From contig DASXZY010000038.1 in the NCBI GenBank assembly GCA_036501625.1, positions 85,057 through 149,056 on the forward strand: 64,000 nt of DNA, in the 5' to 3' direction. Of this stretch, positions 24,557 to 32,766 are shown piece after piece. Position numbers and translations under genes: made by a program. Positions within the stretch are counted from its first letter, which is position 1. Every line of letters starts with the position of its first letter. The DNA is from Palsa-1400 sp036501625. GTDB lineage: Bacteria > Verrucomicrobiota > Verrucomicrobiia > Limisphaerales > Palsa-1400. Under the pieces are notes generated by a model. The model searched no databases, was not told the origin of the DNA, and worked only from the letters and a program-made list of their open reading frames with translations.

Positions 24557-25276
24557 ATGACATTATCTAAATCCATTTTGGTTTCCGCGTCGTCCCTGAT
24601 GCTGCTGGCGCTGCCATCTTTCGCGCAGGATAACAATACTTTGACCGATGCCGAAAAGGCCGACGGCTGGCAATTGCTCTTCAACGGCACGAACTTCGAC
24701 GGCTGGCATAATTTCAAGAAGGAAGGCGTCGCGCCCGGCTGGAAAGTCGAGGACGGAGCCATGGTGGATTTCGAGCACGGCGGCGACATCGTCACCAGCA
24801 AAGAATACGATTGGTTTGAATTGGAATTGGATTACCGCATCTCCGAGGACGGCAACAGCGGCATCATGTTTCACGTGACCGACAAGGGGCCGACCATCTG
24901 GTATACCGGGCCGGAATTTCAACTCGAGGACAATGCGACGGCGGCCGACCCCTGGCGTTGCGGCTGGCTTTACGGATTGTACAAGCCGCCGACCGACCCC
25001 GCCACCGGCAAGCCGATCGACGCCACCAAGCCCGCCAACCAGTGGAACCACGTGCGCCTGGTCATCACCCCGCAGAAGTGCGAACATTACATCAATGGCG
25101 TGAAATACTTTGAGTACGTCCTGCACAGCGACGATTTCAACGACCGCGTGGCCAAAAGCAAATTCGGCAAAATGCGCGGCTTTGCCAAATCGGATATTGG
25201 CTCCATTGGCCTGCAGGGAGATCATCCGGGCGCGGTTTCATTCCGCAACGTCAAGATCAAGGTGGTCAAGCAATAG
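24557..25276 (+). CDS. Secreted DUF1080 (3-keto-disaccharide hydrolase-like) protein
   Basis: A 239-aa exported protein. Signal peptide about 1-23 (SILVSASSLMLLALPSFA). The jelly-roll DUF1080 domain has WQLLFNGTNFDGWHNFKKEG at its start, GDIVTSKEYDWFELELDYR, NSGIMFHVTD and WNHVRLVITP. Members bind or hydrolyse carbohydrates, including 3-keto-disaccharides, but substrate cannot be predicted. It is a stand-alone gene, unlike the DUF1080 gene near 49.1 kb, which belongs to a different subtype with a different amino-terminal region. Confidence 0.88.
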   Translation: MTLSKSILVSASSLMLLALPSFAQDNNTLTDAEKADGWQLLFNGTNFDGWHNFKKEGVAPGWKVEDGAMVDFEHGGDIVTSKEYDWFELELDYRISEDGNSGIMFHVTDKGPTIWYTGPEFQLEDNATAADPWRCGWLYGLYKPPTDPATGKPIDATKPANQWNHVRLVITPQKCEHYINGVKYFEYVLHSDDFNDRVAKSKFGKMRGFAKSDIGSIGLQGDHPGAVSFRNVKIKVVKQ

Positions 25277-25299
25277 CTCCACCCGCGGGCGGGCGGGCT

Positions 25300-26049
25300 G
25301 AAAGTCAATTGGCGCGCCGCGCAAAGTCGATTGGCTCAAATTCAGCCCGGCCTGCTGGATCATGAATTCAAATCGGTTCGAGACGAATTCATTGCCGCAC
25401 GGCGCCGGTGGCATTTGGAACGGCCAATGTTCATCAATTGGAAGAGTGATCTGTTTGCCTGTCTCGCAGTCCGCCGCCACGAAAAGCACTGGTCCGCGCG
25501 CACAACTTCGACGGCGCTTCGCAACTGATCTTCCGTGTACAAGACCGCCGGGAGGGGCGAAAAAGGGGAAAGTTTGTCCTTCATTCGCTTGGCGCTGGAA
25601 CGCGATTCGGATTCCCCTTCAACCAGGACAGTGACTGGAATCCCCAGCACGCGAAGCAAGATAGGTATTAACTTGAAGGCGCCAACGTGAAAAAACACCA
25701 GGATCACGCGGCGTTTCTTTTGGCGGGCTTCTTGAATGTGTTCGAGACCCTCGGTTTGGAAGCGGGCCTGCCATTTCGGAGCGGCTAATCGGTCCGGGAT
25801 AAAATCAAGACAATGCCCCAACAGGCAATTCATGCGGGACCGCCATGCGTTGAGCGGCGATGGCGGCTCGCCAAAGTATTCGGGAAAACGCCGGTTCAAC
25901 GAAAAGGCCGCGCGCGCGAAGGCGAAAGGCGCCAGCGCCATATAAAGGCCGGCCGGCGAGACGCCCCGTCCCAAATGCCGCATGGCGTAAAAGGCCAAAA
26001 GCTCGATTCTATCTTTCGTCTTTGCTAAAGACGGTGTTGCGGGGTTCAT
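25300..26049 (-). pseudogene. Decayed LpxL/HtrB-type lipid A acyltransferase
   Basis: The minus-strand frame from 26049 encodes about 180 residues typical of lysophospholipid/lipid A acyltransferases (LQLGRGVSPAG-like start, LEHIQEARQKKRRVILVFFH with the HX4 acceptor histidine, VEGESESRSSAKRMKDKLS). Near 25480 the frame is lost; the correct continuation (VLFVAADCETGKQITLPIDE, HWPFQM) is in another frame. After QMPPAP a second shift is needed to reach TGAVR. The usual family length is 280-300 aa, so the gene is interrupted at least twice and probably inactive. Sequencing errors could produce the same picture. Confidence 0.75.
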
Positions 26050-26212
26050 TGCTGATACGTTAAGGAGTTCCGGCGCAAAGGGCGAATTTTTTCAATCAAG
26101 ATGGGACGAAAACCTCGCGTGCGGAACGGGAACCCCTTTTTCCCGGCTTATAGGGCGATTCTCATTGACAGGCCGGGGCCGCTGCTTCATTGTCTGGCCA
26201 ACGCCAACGCAC

Positions 26213-27100
26213 TTGAAGACGGCAAGCAAAAGCGGCCGGCGGGCCTTTACGCTGATTGAGTTGCTGGTGGTGATAGCCATTATCGCCATCCTGGCCTCCC
26301 TTTTGCTTCCCGCTTTGAGCAAGGCCAAGCAGAATTCCTCGGTCACCGTTTGCCTGTCAAATCAAAAGAATCTGATCGCCGCGTGGATCATGTACTCCGA
26401 TGACAACCGCGACTATGTCGTGGGCAGCATGTGCAATTCGACTGCCGCGGGCGTCACCACGGATTGGCGCATCGGCTACGGAGGAGCGCTCTCGGTCAAT
26501 CCGCCCTTGAACCTCCCGGCCCAAGAGGGGGCCATCTTCTACGAGCAGGAAGGGTTCAAAGAAGGCAAACTTTTTCCCTACGCGAAGAACCCCAAGATCA
26601 TTCATTGCCCCGGCGATCCCCGGCCCTATACGTCCCCGCAGCCGGGCACACCGCAAACACTTCCGGGGTCTCTGGGATACGACAGCTATTCGATGCCCGA
26701 TGGGCTTAACGGCAGCGGCAATGATTCGGAAGCCGGCATCCTCAAACGCGGACAGCTTATCCATCCTTCGGACCGGTTCTGCTTCGTGGAGGAGAACGAT
26801 CCGCGCGGAGACAACGAGGGTTCCTGGGAATTCGACGACAGCGGCCCCGCCGACAACTATCAAAATTCAGCCTGGGTGGACAGCCCCGCCGTCTTCCACG
26901 TCATCAGCAGCACCTTTGGCTGGTGCGACGGCCACGCCTCCAATCGCCGCTGGCTCTTGATCAACACAGAGACGTTCGCCGGGTCGCTGAATGTTAATAA
27001 ATTTTACGACTCGCCCATCCCGCCGAACAATGCGGACATCATTTTCATTGCCAGGAGCTACCCCTACCTGGGCGGGGGCGGCATCGTTGGCAATCCGTAG
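26213..27100 (+). CDS. Pseudopilin with H-X9-DG motif
   Basis: A protein of about 295 aa beginning at a TTG (26213): KTASKSGRRA then FTLIELLVV with Glu at +5, the prepilin signal. A TTG at 26165 is an alternative. Hydrophobic helix to about residue 35, then a globular domain with NCSTAAG-type loops and a tail HVISSTFGWCDGH, an exact H-X9-DG. It lies convergent to a 717-aa secreted protein gene, 7 nt apart, repeating the pseudopilin/secreted-protein pairing seen at 19.6 kb. Confidence 0.83.
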   Translation: MKTASKSGRRAFTLIELLVVIAIIAILASLLLPALSKAKQNSSVTVCLSNQKNLIAAWIMYSDDNRDYVVGSMCNSTAAGVTTDWRIGYGGALSVNPPLNLPAQEGAIFYEQEGFKEGKLFPYAKNPKIIHCPGDPRPYTSPQPGTPQTLPGSLGYDSYSMPDGLNGSGNDSEAGILKRGQLIHPSDRFCFVEENDPRGDNEGSWEFDDSGPADNYQNSAWVDSPAVFHVISSTFGWCDGHASNRRWLLINTETFAGSLNVNKFYDSPIPPNNADIIFIARSYPYLGGGGIVGNP

Positions 27101-27107
27101 TTTCCGC

Positions 27108-29261
27108 TCATGGCGAGACCACGCGGTAGAAGCGCGCGGTGGAAGCCGGCAAGTTGGTGTCGGTAAATGTCACCGATATTCCGCCCGCGTTAGTCATGCT
27201 CCCCACGATGTTCGTCCATATGCCGGTGAACAAATCCGTGGTGGACTCGACCGAATACGTGCCGTTGGAGACGGCCGAATATACGAGCGTGACGGAACCG
27301 TCATTGTTGACAGTCACGCCCGTGATGGCGGGAGGCAGCATGATGACAAACTCCTCGCTGGCGGCGGTCGCGGTGGCGGCGCCAAAACTGGGCATGGCGG
27401 CCAGGGCATTCGTGCCGGGCTGGCTGATTGACAGGTCGTTGAAATGCGCGATGCCAGCGGCATCGGTCGTGCGGGTGAGCGTGCCGCCCAAAAGGCCCGG
27501 CCCTCTGGCGAGCGATAATATGATTTGCGCGCCAACCACCGGCTGGCCGTTGATGTCCTCCGCTTGAACCCGCGCCTCAGGGATAATCATGCCGCCGGGC
27601 GGTGTGCCGCTGGGCTGGGCCAAGAAGGACAGCGTCTGCACCGGCACCGGCGCGGGTTGCGAGAGCAGGCCGAAGACCGCCACGCCGTTGGTCGAACCGG
27701 CATAGACCTTGCCATTGGAGATCATCGGGGTGGCGTACTTGTTGCCTCCGCCAAAACCATCGCGATTGCCCGCGGCTTGGGCGCTGCTGTAAATCTCAGT
27801 CGAGACGTTCGCGGCTGAGAAAGCCTCCAGGATGGCGGAAGAATTATTGGGCGAATTGATGACCCAGACAATGCCATTGGAGTTGTTGCTGCCCGAGACG
27901 CTCGGTGTCGCGCCCGTCGCGCCCGCTGTGGACGCACTGGTTGCCGAGGTCACACCGAGGCGGGCTTTGATAAAGGGGAAAGCCCTCAAACGATCATTGT
28001 TGGCGCAATAAAAAAGCGTGCTGTTAAAATAGGCCGGCATCGAAAAAACAGCGCCGCCCAGCAGGCTGGTCACCTCCTGGTAAATGGCTTTGTTGTTGCC
28101 GGGATTGAATTTCCCCATGCGGGCCAGGTCCACGAGGTAAATATTTTCATCCTTGCCCGCTCCCACCGCAAGCTGGCGAGGCGCGCCATTGGAATCGATC
28201 ATGGTCGGCAAGACAATGGCCCCGCCAGAACCGAGGTCCGTATCCCCGCCGCTTTGAGAGACGGTGTTGGAGGTCTCGAAATAATCGGCCACGGCCAGAG
28301 CGCGATTGGTGGTGGAGATTTTTAGGAAGCCGTTGCCATAATCATTGTTGACGGGGAACCCGCTGGCATTGGTTTGCCCGTCGAAAATGCCGTTGGCGTC
28401 AAGAAAAACGATATTGCTGCCGGAGTCGGCCGCCATGGCTGTATTGCCCATCCAAATGGCCCCGCGGTTGCCGTTGGGTGTGACGTTGATGATGTTCGTT
28501 TGCCCCAGCGTGTGTTCATCGTAGCCCATGATCCAGCCCGTGTAAGGGTTGATGTCGCAATGAGATGCCCACGCCGTGTAAATCACTCCGCCAAGCAGGA
28601 GCAGGCCCGCCCGCTCCTTGTATTGGGACGGATCAAAGATGACAGATCCGGCGCTGCTGTTGGCGCCCGTGCCGGGATAACTGCCGCTGATCAGAGCTGG
28701 AGCGAGGCGCTCAGCGCCGGTGGCCAGGTCCAGCGCGTGCAATCGCTGGTAGTAGGTTCCGGAGGCATTCCTGCTCATCGCCACCACGAAAAGGGTGCCG
28801 TTGGAGCCGAATTGGCGGTCAATGACTGGGGTGCTGGTAATGCCAATGATCGGCGCGACCTGGCTGCAATTGCGGTCGTCGGAAGCGGTTTCGCCGGCGT
28901 CAAGCAATGAGACGCGCCAAAACAAATTCGTTGAATCAGCGTCGTAGGCATACACGGTGTCGTTTTCGGTGGCCAGGACGACGACGTTGCGGAAACCCGC
29001 GCCCGGAATGAGAACGCCGCTGGTCCGGAGCGGCTCCGCATCGACATGGGCGTCGGCGTTCAAAAACCACAGCTTGCCAAAGCTGCCCAAGTTGACATTG
29101 GAGGGAGCGAGGATGGTTTCGTTGGTGTATTGGCCGTCGCGGGCGTTGTCGTTGTGAAAGGTCAGCACATCCTTGCTTTGCGCGCGGGCCTCCGGCGCAA
29201 GGCAAAGGAAAAACGCGGCGGCGGAAAGAGCGCTGACATAGTCAAGTATAATTAGTTTCAT
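27108..29261 (-). CDS. Secreted PQQ-like beta-propeller protein with bacterial Ig domain
   Basis: A 717-aa exported protein. Signal peptide about 1-27 (SALSAAAFFLCLAPEARA). Residues 30-530 form a propeller-like region (TFHNDNARDGQYTNETIL; NVVVLATENDTVYAYDADS; repeated YxAxxxGxL-type blades). The opening is clearly homologous to a module in the 2188-aa protein at 52264-58830. Residues 540-640 look like a bacterial Ig/invasin domain (EDINGQPVVGAQIILSLA). The last 65 residues end in TTDLFTGIWTN, FTDTNLP and RFYRVVSP, matching the other giant proteins. No enzymatic residues can be assigned; a polymer-binding or scaffold role is possible. Confidence 0.8.
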   Translation of the reverse strand: MKLIILDYVSALSAAAFFLCLAPEARAQSKDVLTFHNDNARDGQYTNETILAPSNVNLGSFGKLWFLNADAHVDAEPLRTSGVLIPGAGFRNVVVLATENDTVYAYDADSTNLFWRVSLLDAGETASDDRNCSQVAPIIGITSTPVIDRQFGSNGTLFVVAMSRNASGTYYQRLHALDLATGAERLAPALISGSYPGTGANSSAGSVIFDPSQYKERAGLLLLGGVIYTAWASHCDINPYTGWIMGYDEHTLGQTNIINVTPNGNRGAIWMGNTAMAADSGSNIVFLDANGIFDGQTNASGFPVNNDYGNGFLKISTTNRALAVADYFETSNTVSQSGGDTDLGSGGAIVLPTMIDSNGAPRQLAVGAGKDENIYLVDLARMGKFNPGNNKAIYQEVTSLLGGAVFSMPAYFNSTLFYCANNDRLRAFPFIKARLGVTSATSASTAGATGATPSVSGSNNSNGIVWVINSPNNSSAILEAFSAANVSTEIYSSAQAAGNRDGFGGGNKYATPMISNGKVYAGSTNGVAVFGLLSQPAPVPVQTLSFLAQPSGTPPGGMIIPEARVQAEDINGQPVVGAQIILSLARGPGLLGGTLTRTTDAAGIAHFNDLSISQPGTNALAAMPSFGAATATAASEEFVIMLPPAITGVTVNNDGSVTLVYSAVSNGTYSVESTTDLFTGIWTNIVGSMTNAGGISVTFTDTNLPASTARFYRVVSP

Positions 29262-29427
29262 AATAAGACGGGTCGCGTGGAGGGACTAAACGCTAATCTC
29301 AGAAGCGGGCGATGTCAAATTGCGGCCCATAAATCTATTTGCTAGCATCGGCGCGGCGCGGTATGGTCGCGCAAGATTAACCCAAGAATTGCTTTGCGAA
29401 AAGCGGGCGTGGCATTAAGTATTGTTT

Positions 29428-31206
29428 ATGATAGAACCAGAGCAATCAGGGGAGCGCGTTTATAAGGGGATTCCTGTTTCCAGCGGCATCTGCCAAGGGA
29501 AGGCATTTGTGCTGCATAAAGCCCACGCCGCCATCCCTCATTATGGCGTGGCCGAGGCCGACCTGCCCGCGCAAGTCCAGCGTTTCCAACAGGCCCTCCT
29601 CGTCACCCGCCACCAAATTCAGGAGGTGCAAAACAAGGTCAGCCAGGCTCTCAATGCCAGCGAAGCCAGCATCTTCGACGCTCATTTGATGGTGCTCGAT
29701 GATCCCACTTTGATTGATTCGGTCACGAGCCTGATTTTTTCCAAAAAGATAAACGTTGAAGCGGCGTTCCAGGAATTTACGCAAAAATACACCGCGACAC
29801 TGAGCGCCATCGACGACGCCTATCTGCGCGAACGGGTGGCCGACATGCGCGACGTGACTTCACGCATCATGAACAACCTGCTGGGCAGCGTGACGCACGA
29901 AGCCCTGAAGGATTTGAGGGAGCCATGCATCATCATTGCCGATGATTTGTCCCCTTCAGAAGTGGCGGTGATCAACCGCAAAATCGTGCTGGGCTTCGCG
30001 ACGGACATCGGCAGCAAAACCTCGCACACGGCCATCATGGCCCGCTCGCTGCAATTGCCGGCCATCGTCGGTTTGAAGGACGCCAGCGTCAAAATAAAAA
30101 GCGGCTCGCATGTTTTGCTGGACGGCTTCAACGGCTCGGTCGTTCAGGACCCAACCGATCAAACGCTCTTCCTATACGGGCGTTTGGTGCGCCAACAGGC
30201 CTCGATCGAAGAAAAATTGCGCGCGCTCCAATCGCTGGCGGCTGTGACTCTGGACGGGCAGAAGATCGTGCTCTCGGCCAACATCGAGCAGAGCGGGGAC
30301 GCGGCGGCGGTGATGGAGTTTGGGGCGGAGGGCGTTGGACTGTTTCGCACAGAGTTCCTGTTCATCAACCGGGACACGCTGCCGGCCGAGGACGAGCAAT
30401 GCCAGGCCTACCGGACAGTGGCGGCGGCGCTGAAACCGGCCCCGGTCATCATCCGCACGCTCGATTTGGGCGGGGACAAATTTCTGGCCCACCTGCAAAT
30501 CCCGCTGGAGATGAACCCGTTTCTGGGCTGGCGGGCCATCCGCTTTTGCCTGGAGGAAAAGGACGTTTTTCGCACCCAGTTGCGCGCCATCTTGCGGGCC
30601 AGCGTGGAGGGCAACATCAAGATCATGTACCCCATGATCTCCAGCCACAGCGAGATCGACCAGGCCAATGAACTGGTCGAGCAATGCAAGATCGAGCTCC
30701 GCGCGGAAAAAATTCCGTTCGATGAAAATATCGAAATCGGCGCGATGATCGAGATTCCATCGGCGGCGGTCACGGCGGACATGGTGGCCCGGCGGGTGAA
30801 ATTTTTGAGCCTGGGCACGAACGATCTCATCCAATACGCGCTGGCGGTGGACCGGTTGAACGAGCGCATCGCGCACCTCTATGAGCCGACCCATCCGGCC
30901 GTGCTGCGGCTTGTCAAATGGACGGCCGACGCGGCCGCGCGGCACGGCATCTGGTGCGGCGTGTGCGGCGAGATGGCGGGCGACCCTTTCATGACGCCGC
31001 TCCTGCTGGGTTTGGGCGCACGGGAATTGAGCATGGCCCCGCCGCTGCTGCCGCGCGTCAAGTTCCTGATTCGCCGCCTGAAAATGGATGACGCGATGGA
31101 ATTGGCCAATTTCGCGTTGAATTGCGAGTCCGGGCGTGCTATTCTGGAGCGTTCGCAGGCGCTGGCGCGAAGAACAGCGCCGAGTCTTTTCGAAGACTGC
31201 CCGTGA
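29428..31206 (+). CDS. ptsI: Phosphoenolpyruvate-protein phosphotransferase (PTS enzyme I)
   Basis: A 592-aa enzyme that autophosphorylates from PEP and passes phosphate to HPr. The active-site histidine is His200 (TSHTAIMARSL), and the PEP-binding residues appear in ILRTLDLGGDKFLAHL and GVCGEMAGDP (Cys513). The length and domain order (HPr-binding helical domain, phosphohistidine domain, PEP-binding barrel) are normal for ptsI; a GAF domain, as in PtsP, is not present. The ATG at 29428 replaces a TTG at 29422. No HPr or enzyme II lies nearby, so it may serve a regulatory PTS. The following gene begins 7 nt later. Confidence 0.94.
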   Translation: MIEPEQSGERVYKGIPVSSGICQGKAFVLHKAHAAIPHYGVAEADLPAQVQRFQQALLVTRHQIQEVQNKVSQALNASEASIFDAHLMVLDDPTLIDSVTSLIFSKKINVEAAFQEFTQKYTATLSAIDDAYLRERVADMRDVTSRIMNNLLGSVTHEALKDLREPCIIIADDLSPSEVAVINRKIVLGFATDIGSKTSHTAIMARSLQLPAIVGLKDASVKIKSGSHVLLDGFNGSVVQDPTDQTLFLYGRLVRQQASIEEKLRALQSLAAVTLDGQKIVLSANIEQSGDAAAVMEFGAEGVGLFRTEFLFINRDTLPAEDEQCQAYRTVAAALKPAPVIIRTLDLGGDKFLAHLQIPLEMNPFLGWRAIRFCLEEKDVFRTQLRAILRASVEGNIKIMYPMISSHSEIDQANELVEQCKIELRAEKIPFDENIEIGAMIEIPSAAVTADMVARRVKFLSLGTNDLIQYALAVDRLNERIAHLYEPTHPAVLRLVKWTADAAARHGIWCGVCGEMAGDPFMTPLLLGLGARELSMAPPLLPRVKFLIRRLKMDDAMELANFALNCESGRAILERSQALARRTAPSLFEDCP

Positions 31207-31212
31207 CTTCTT

Positions 31213-31962
31213 ATGAAGGTATTGATTTTGGCGGCCGGTTACGCAACAAGACTTTATCCCCTGACATTGACACAGCCCAAGCCATTGCTTGAAGTGGCGG
31301 GCAAGCCGATGATTGAATATGTGCTTGACAATCTCGCCCCCATCGGCGGGATTGATCACGTCTATGTCGTGACCAACCAAAAATTCGCGGGCCATTTCCA
31401 AAAGTGGTCGGATCATTACCGCGCCACCCGGCACAAGATGGATTTCACCATCGTGAATGACCAATCCACTGACGACACCAACAAGCTGGGAGCCATCGGC
31501 GACCTGCACCTGGTGCTGGCCAAAGAGAAAGTGGATGACGATTTGATCGTGGTGGCCGGGGACAATCTTTTCAGCGAAAGCCTGGAGGGGTTCGGCAAGG
31601 TTTGCCGCGAGAAAAAGACGCCGATCCTGGCGGTGTATGACGTGAAGGACCTGGAGGAAATCAAAAAATACAACTCCATCACGCTGGATGCGTCGGGCAA
31701 GATCACGTTTTTCGAGGAGAAACCCAAGGCGCCCAAGAGCACGCTCACGGGCATCGCGCTGTATTATTATCCCAAATCCAGCCTGCCGCTCATTCATCAA
31801 TACGTTGCCGAGAAGAACAATCCCGACCAACCCGGCCGCCTGATCCAATGGATGTATCAGCGGACGCCCGTCCACACCTGGACTGTGCCGGGAATTTGGT
31901 TTGACATCGGCGCGAAGGAAAGCCTGGAAGAGGCTAACCGGATTTTTTCCCGGCGCGGGTAG
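31213..31962 (+). CDS. Sugar-phosphate nucleotidyltransferase
   Basis: A 249-aa enzyme of the glucose-1-phosphate thymidylyl/uridylyltransferase family. LILAAGYATRLYPLT is the nucleotide-binding loop, followed by KPLLEVAGKPMIEYVLDN and VVAGDNLFSE, with the metal-binding aspartate in the last. It is shorter than RmlA (about 290 aa), so the exact sugar is undetermined. It follows ptsI by 6 nt, suggesting one transcript that links carbohydrate phosphate metabolism and cell-surface sugar supply. Convergent with fdhD at its end. Confidence 0.87.
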   Translation: MKVLILAAGYATRLYPLTLTQPKPLLEVAGKPMIEYVLDNLAPIGGIDHVYVVTNQKFAGHFQKWSDHYRATRHKMDFTIVNDQSTDDTNKLGAIGDLHLVLAKEKVDDDLIVVAGDNLFSESLEGFGKVCREKKTPILAVYDVKDLEEIKKYNSITLDASGKITFFEEKPKAPKSTLTGIALYYYPKSSLPLIHQYVAEKNNPDQPGRLIQWMYQRTPVHTWTVPGIWFDIGAKESLEEANRIFSRRG

Positions 31963-32764
31963 CGTTTTTCGGGAAGATGACCCGGGCGGCCCCGGCATAG
32001 ACATTCATTCTTTGGCCGCGCACGAATCCGGCCAGCGTTTGCCGGCTGGCCCTGGCGAATTCGACGGCCAGGCTCGACGGAGCCGACACAGCCGCAATCA
32101 CCGCCAACCGCCCCGCCAGCGCCTTCTGCATGATTTCGAACGAAGCCCGCCCGCTGACAACAAGAATATGCCGCTCCAGCGGCAGCAGGCCGTCCAAGAA
32201 AGCGCGGCCCAGGACTTTGTCCACCGCGTTGTGCCGGCCGACGTCCTCCCGCAGCGTGATGAGATTTCCTTCGGCATCGAAGAGGCCGGCCGCGTGCAGG
32301 CCGCCGGTGCGGGCGAAGACAGTTTGCCCGCCGCGCAACTTGTCTGGCAGCGCCAGCAGGGTTTCCGCGCGCACGCGCATCCGCTTTTTTATCGGAGGAA
32401 ATTGCCGCCGCACCGATTCGATGCTGGCCTTGCCGCACAACCCGCAACTGGAGGAAACAAACGTATGGCGCGCCAGGCTTTTGAAATCGATTTCCACGCC
32501 GTCGGCCAGGAAAACGCCGATCACGTTCCGCTCTGTGTTACGGGGATGTGACGCGATCTTCACCACTTGTTCACGGCTGTGAACCAATCCTTCGCTGGCC
32601 AGAAAACCGGCAGCCAATTCGTCGTCGTGGCCGGGCGTGCGCATGGTCACGGCGATGGGGCGGTCATCGACGCGGATTTCCAACGGCTCCTCCGGGGCCA
32701 ATTCGTCGGTGGCGCGGAGCGGCGGGCAGCCCAATTCCCAGCGCAGGATGGGGCTGCTTCTCAT
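31934..32764 (-). CDS. fdhD: FdhD sulfurtransferase for formate dehydrogenase maturation
   Basis: A 276-aa protein that transfers sulfur to the molybdenum cofactor of formate dehydrogenases. The key cysteines are Cys107 and Cys110 in SSSCGLCGK. Other motifs are VTMRTPGHDDELAAGFLAS and REDVGRHNAVDKV. The ATG at 32764 replaces a longer frame into the upstream gene. It lies immediately after, and in the same direction as, a formate dehydrogenase-like oxidoreductase. It overlaps the nucleotidyltransferase 3' end by 29 nt on the opposite strand. Confidence 0.94.
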   Translation of the reverse strand: MRSSPILRWELGCPPLRATDELAPEEPLEIRVDDRPIAVTMRTPGHDDELAAGFLASEGLVHSREQVVKIASHPRNTERNVIGVFLADGVEIDFKSLARHTFVSSSCGLCGKASIESVRRQFPPIKKRMRVRAETLLALPDKLRGGQTVFARTGGLHAAGLFDAEGNLITLREDVGRHNAVDKVLGRAFLDGLLPLERHILVVSGRASFEIMQKALAGRLAVIAAVSAPSSLAVEFARASRQTLAGFVRGQRMNVYAGAARVIFPKNATRAGKKSG

Positions 32765-32766
32765 CT

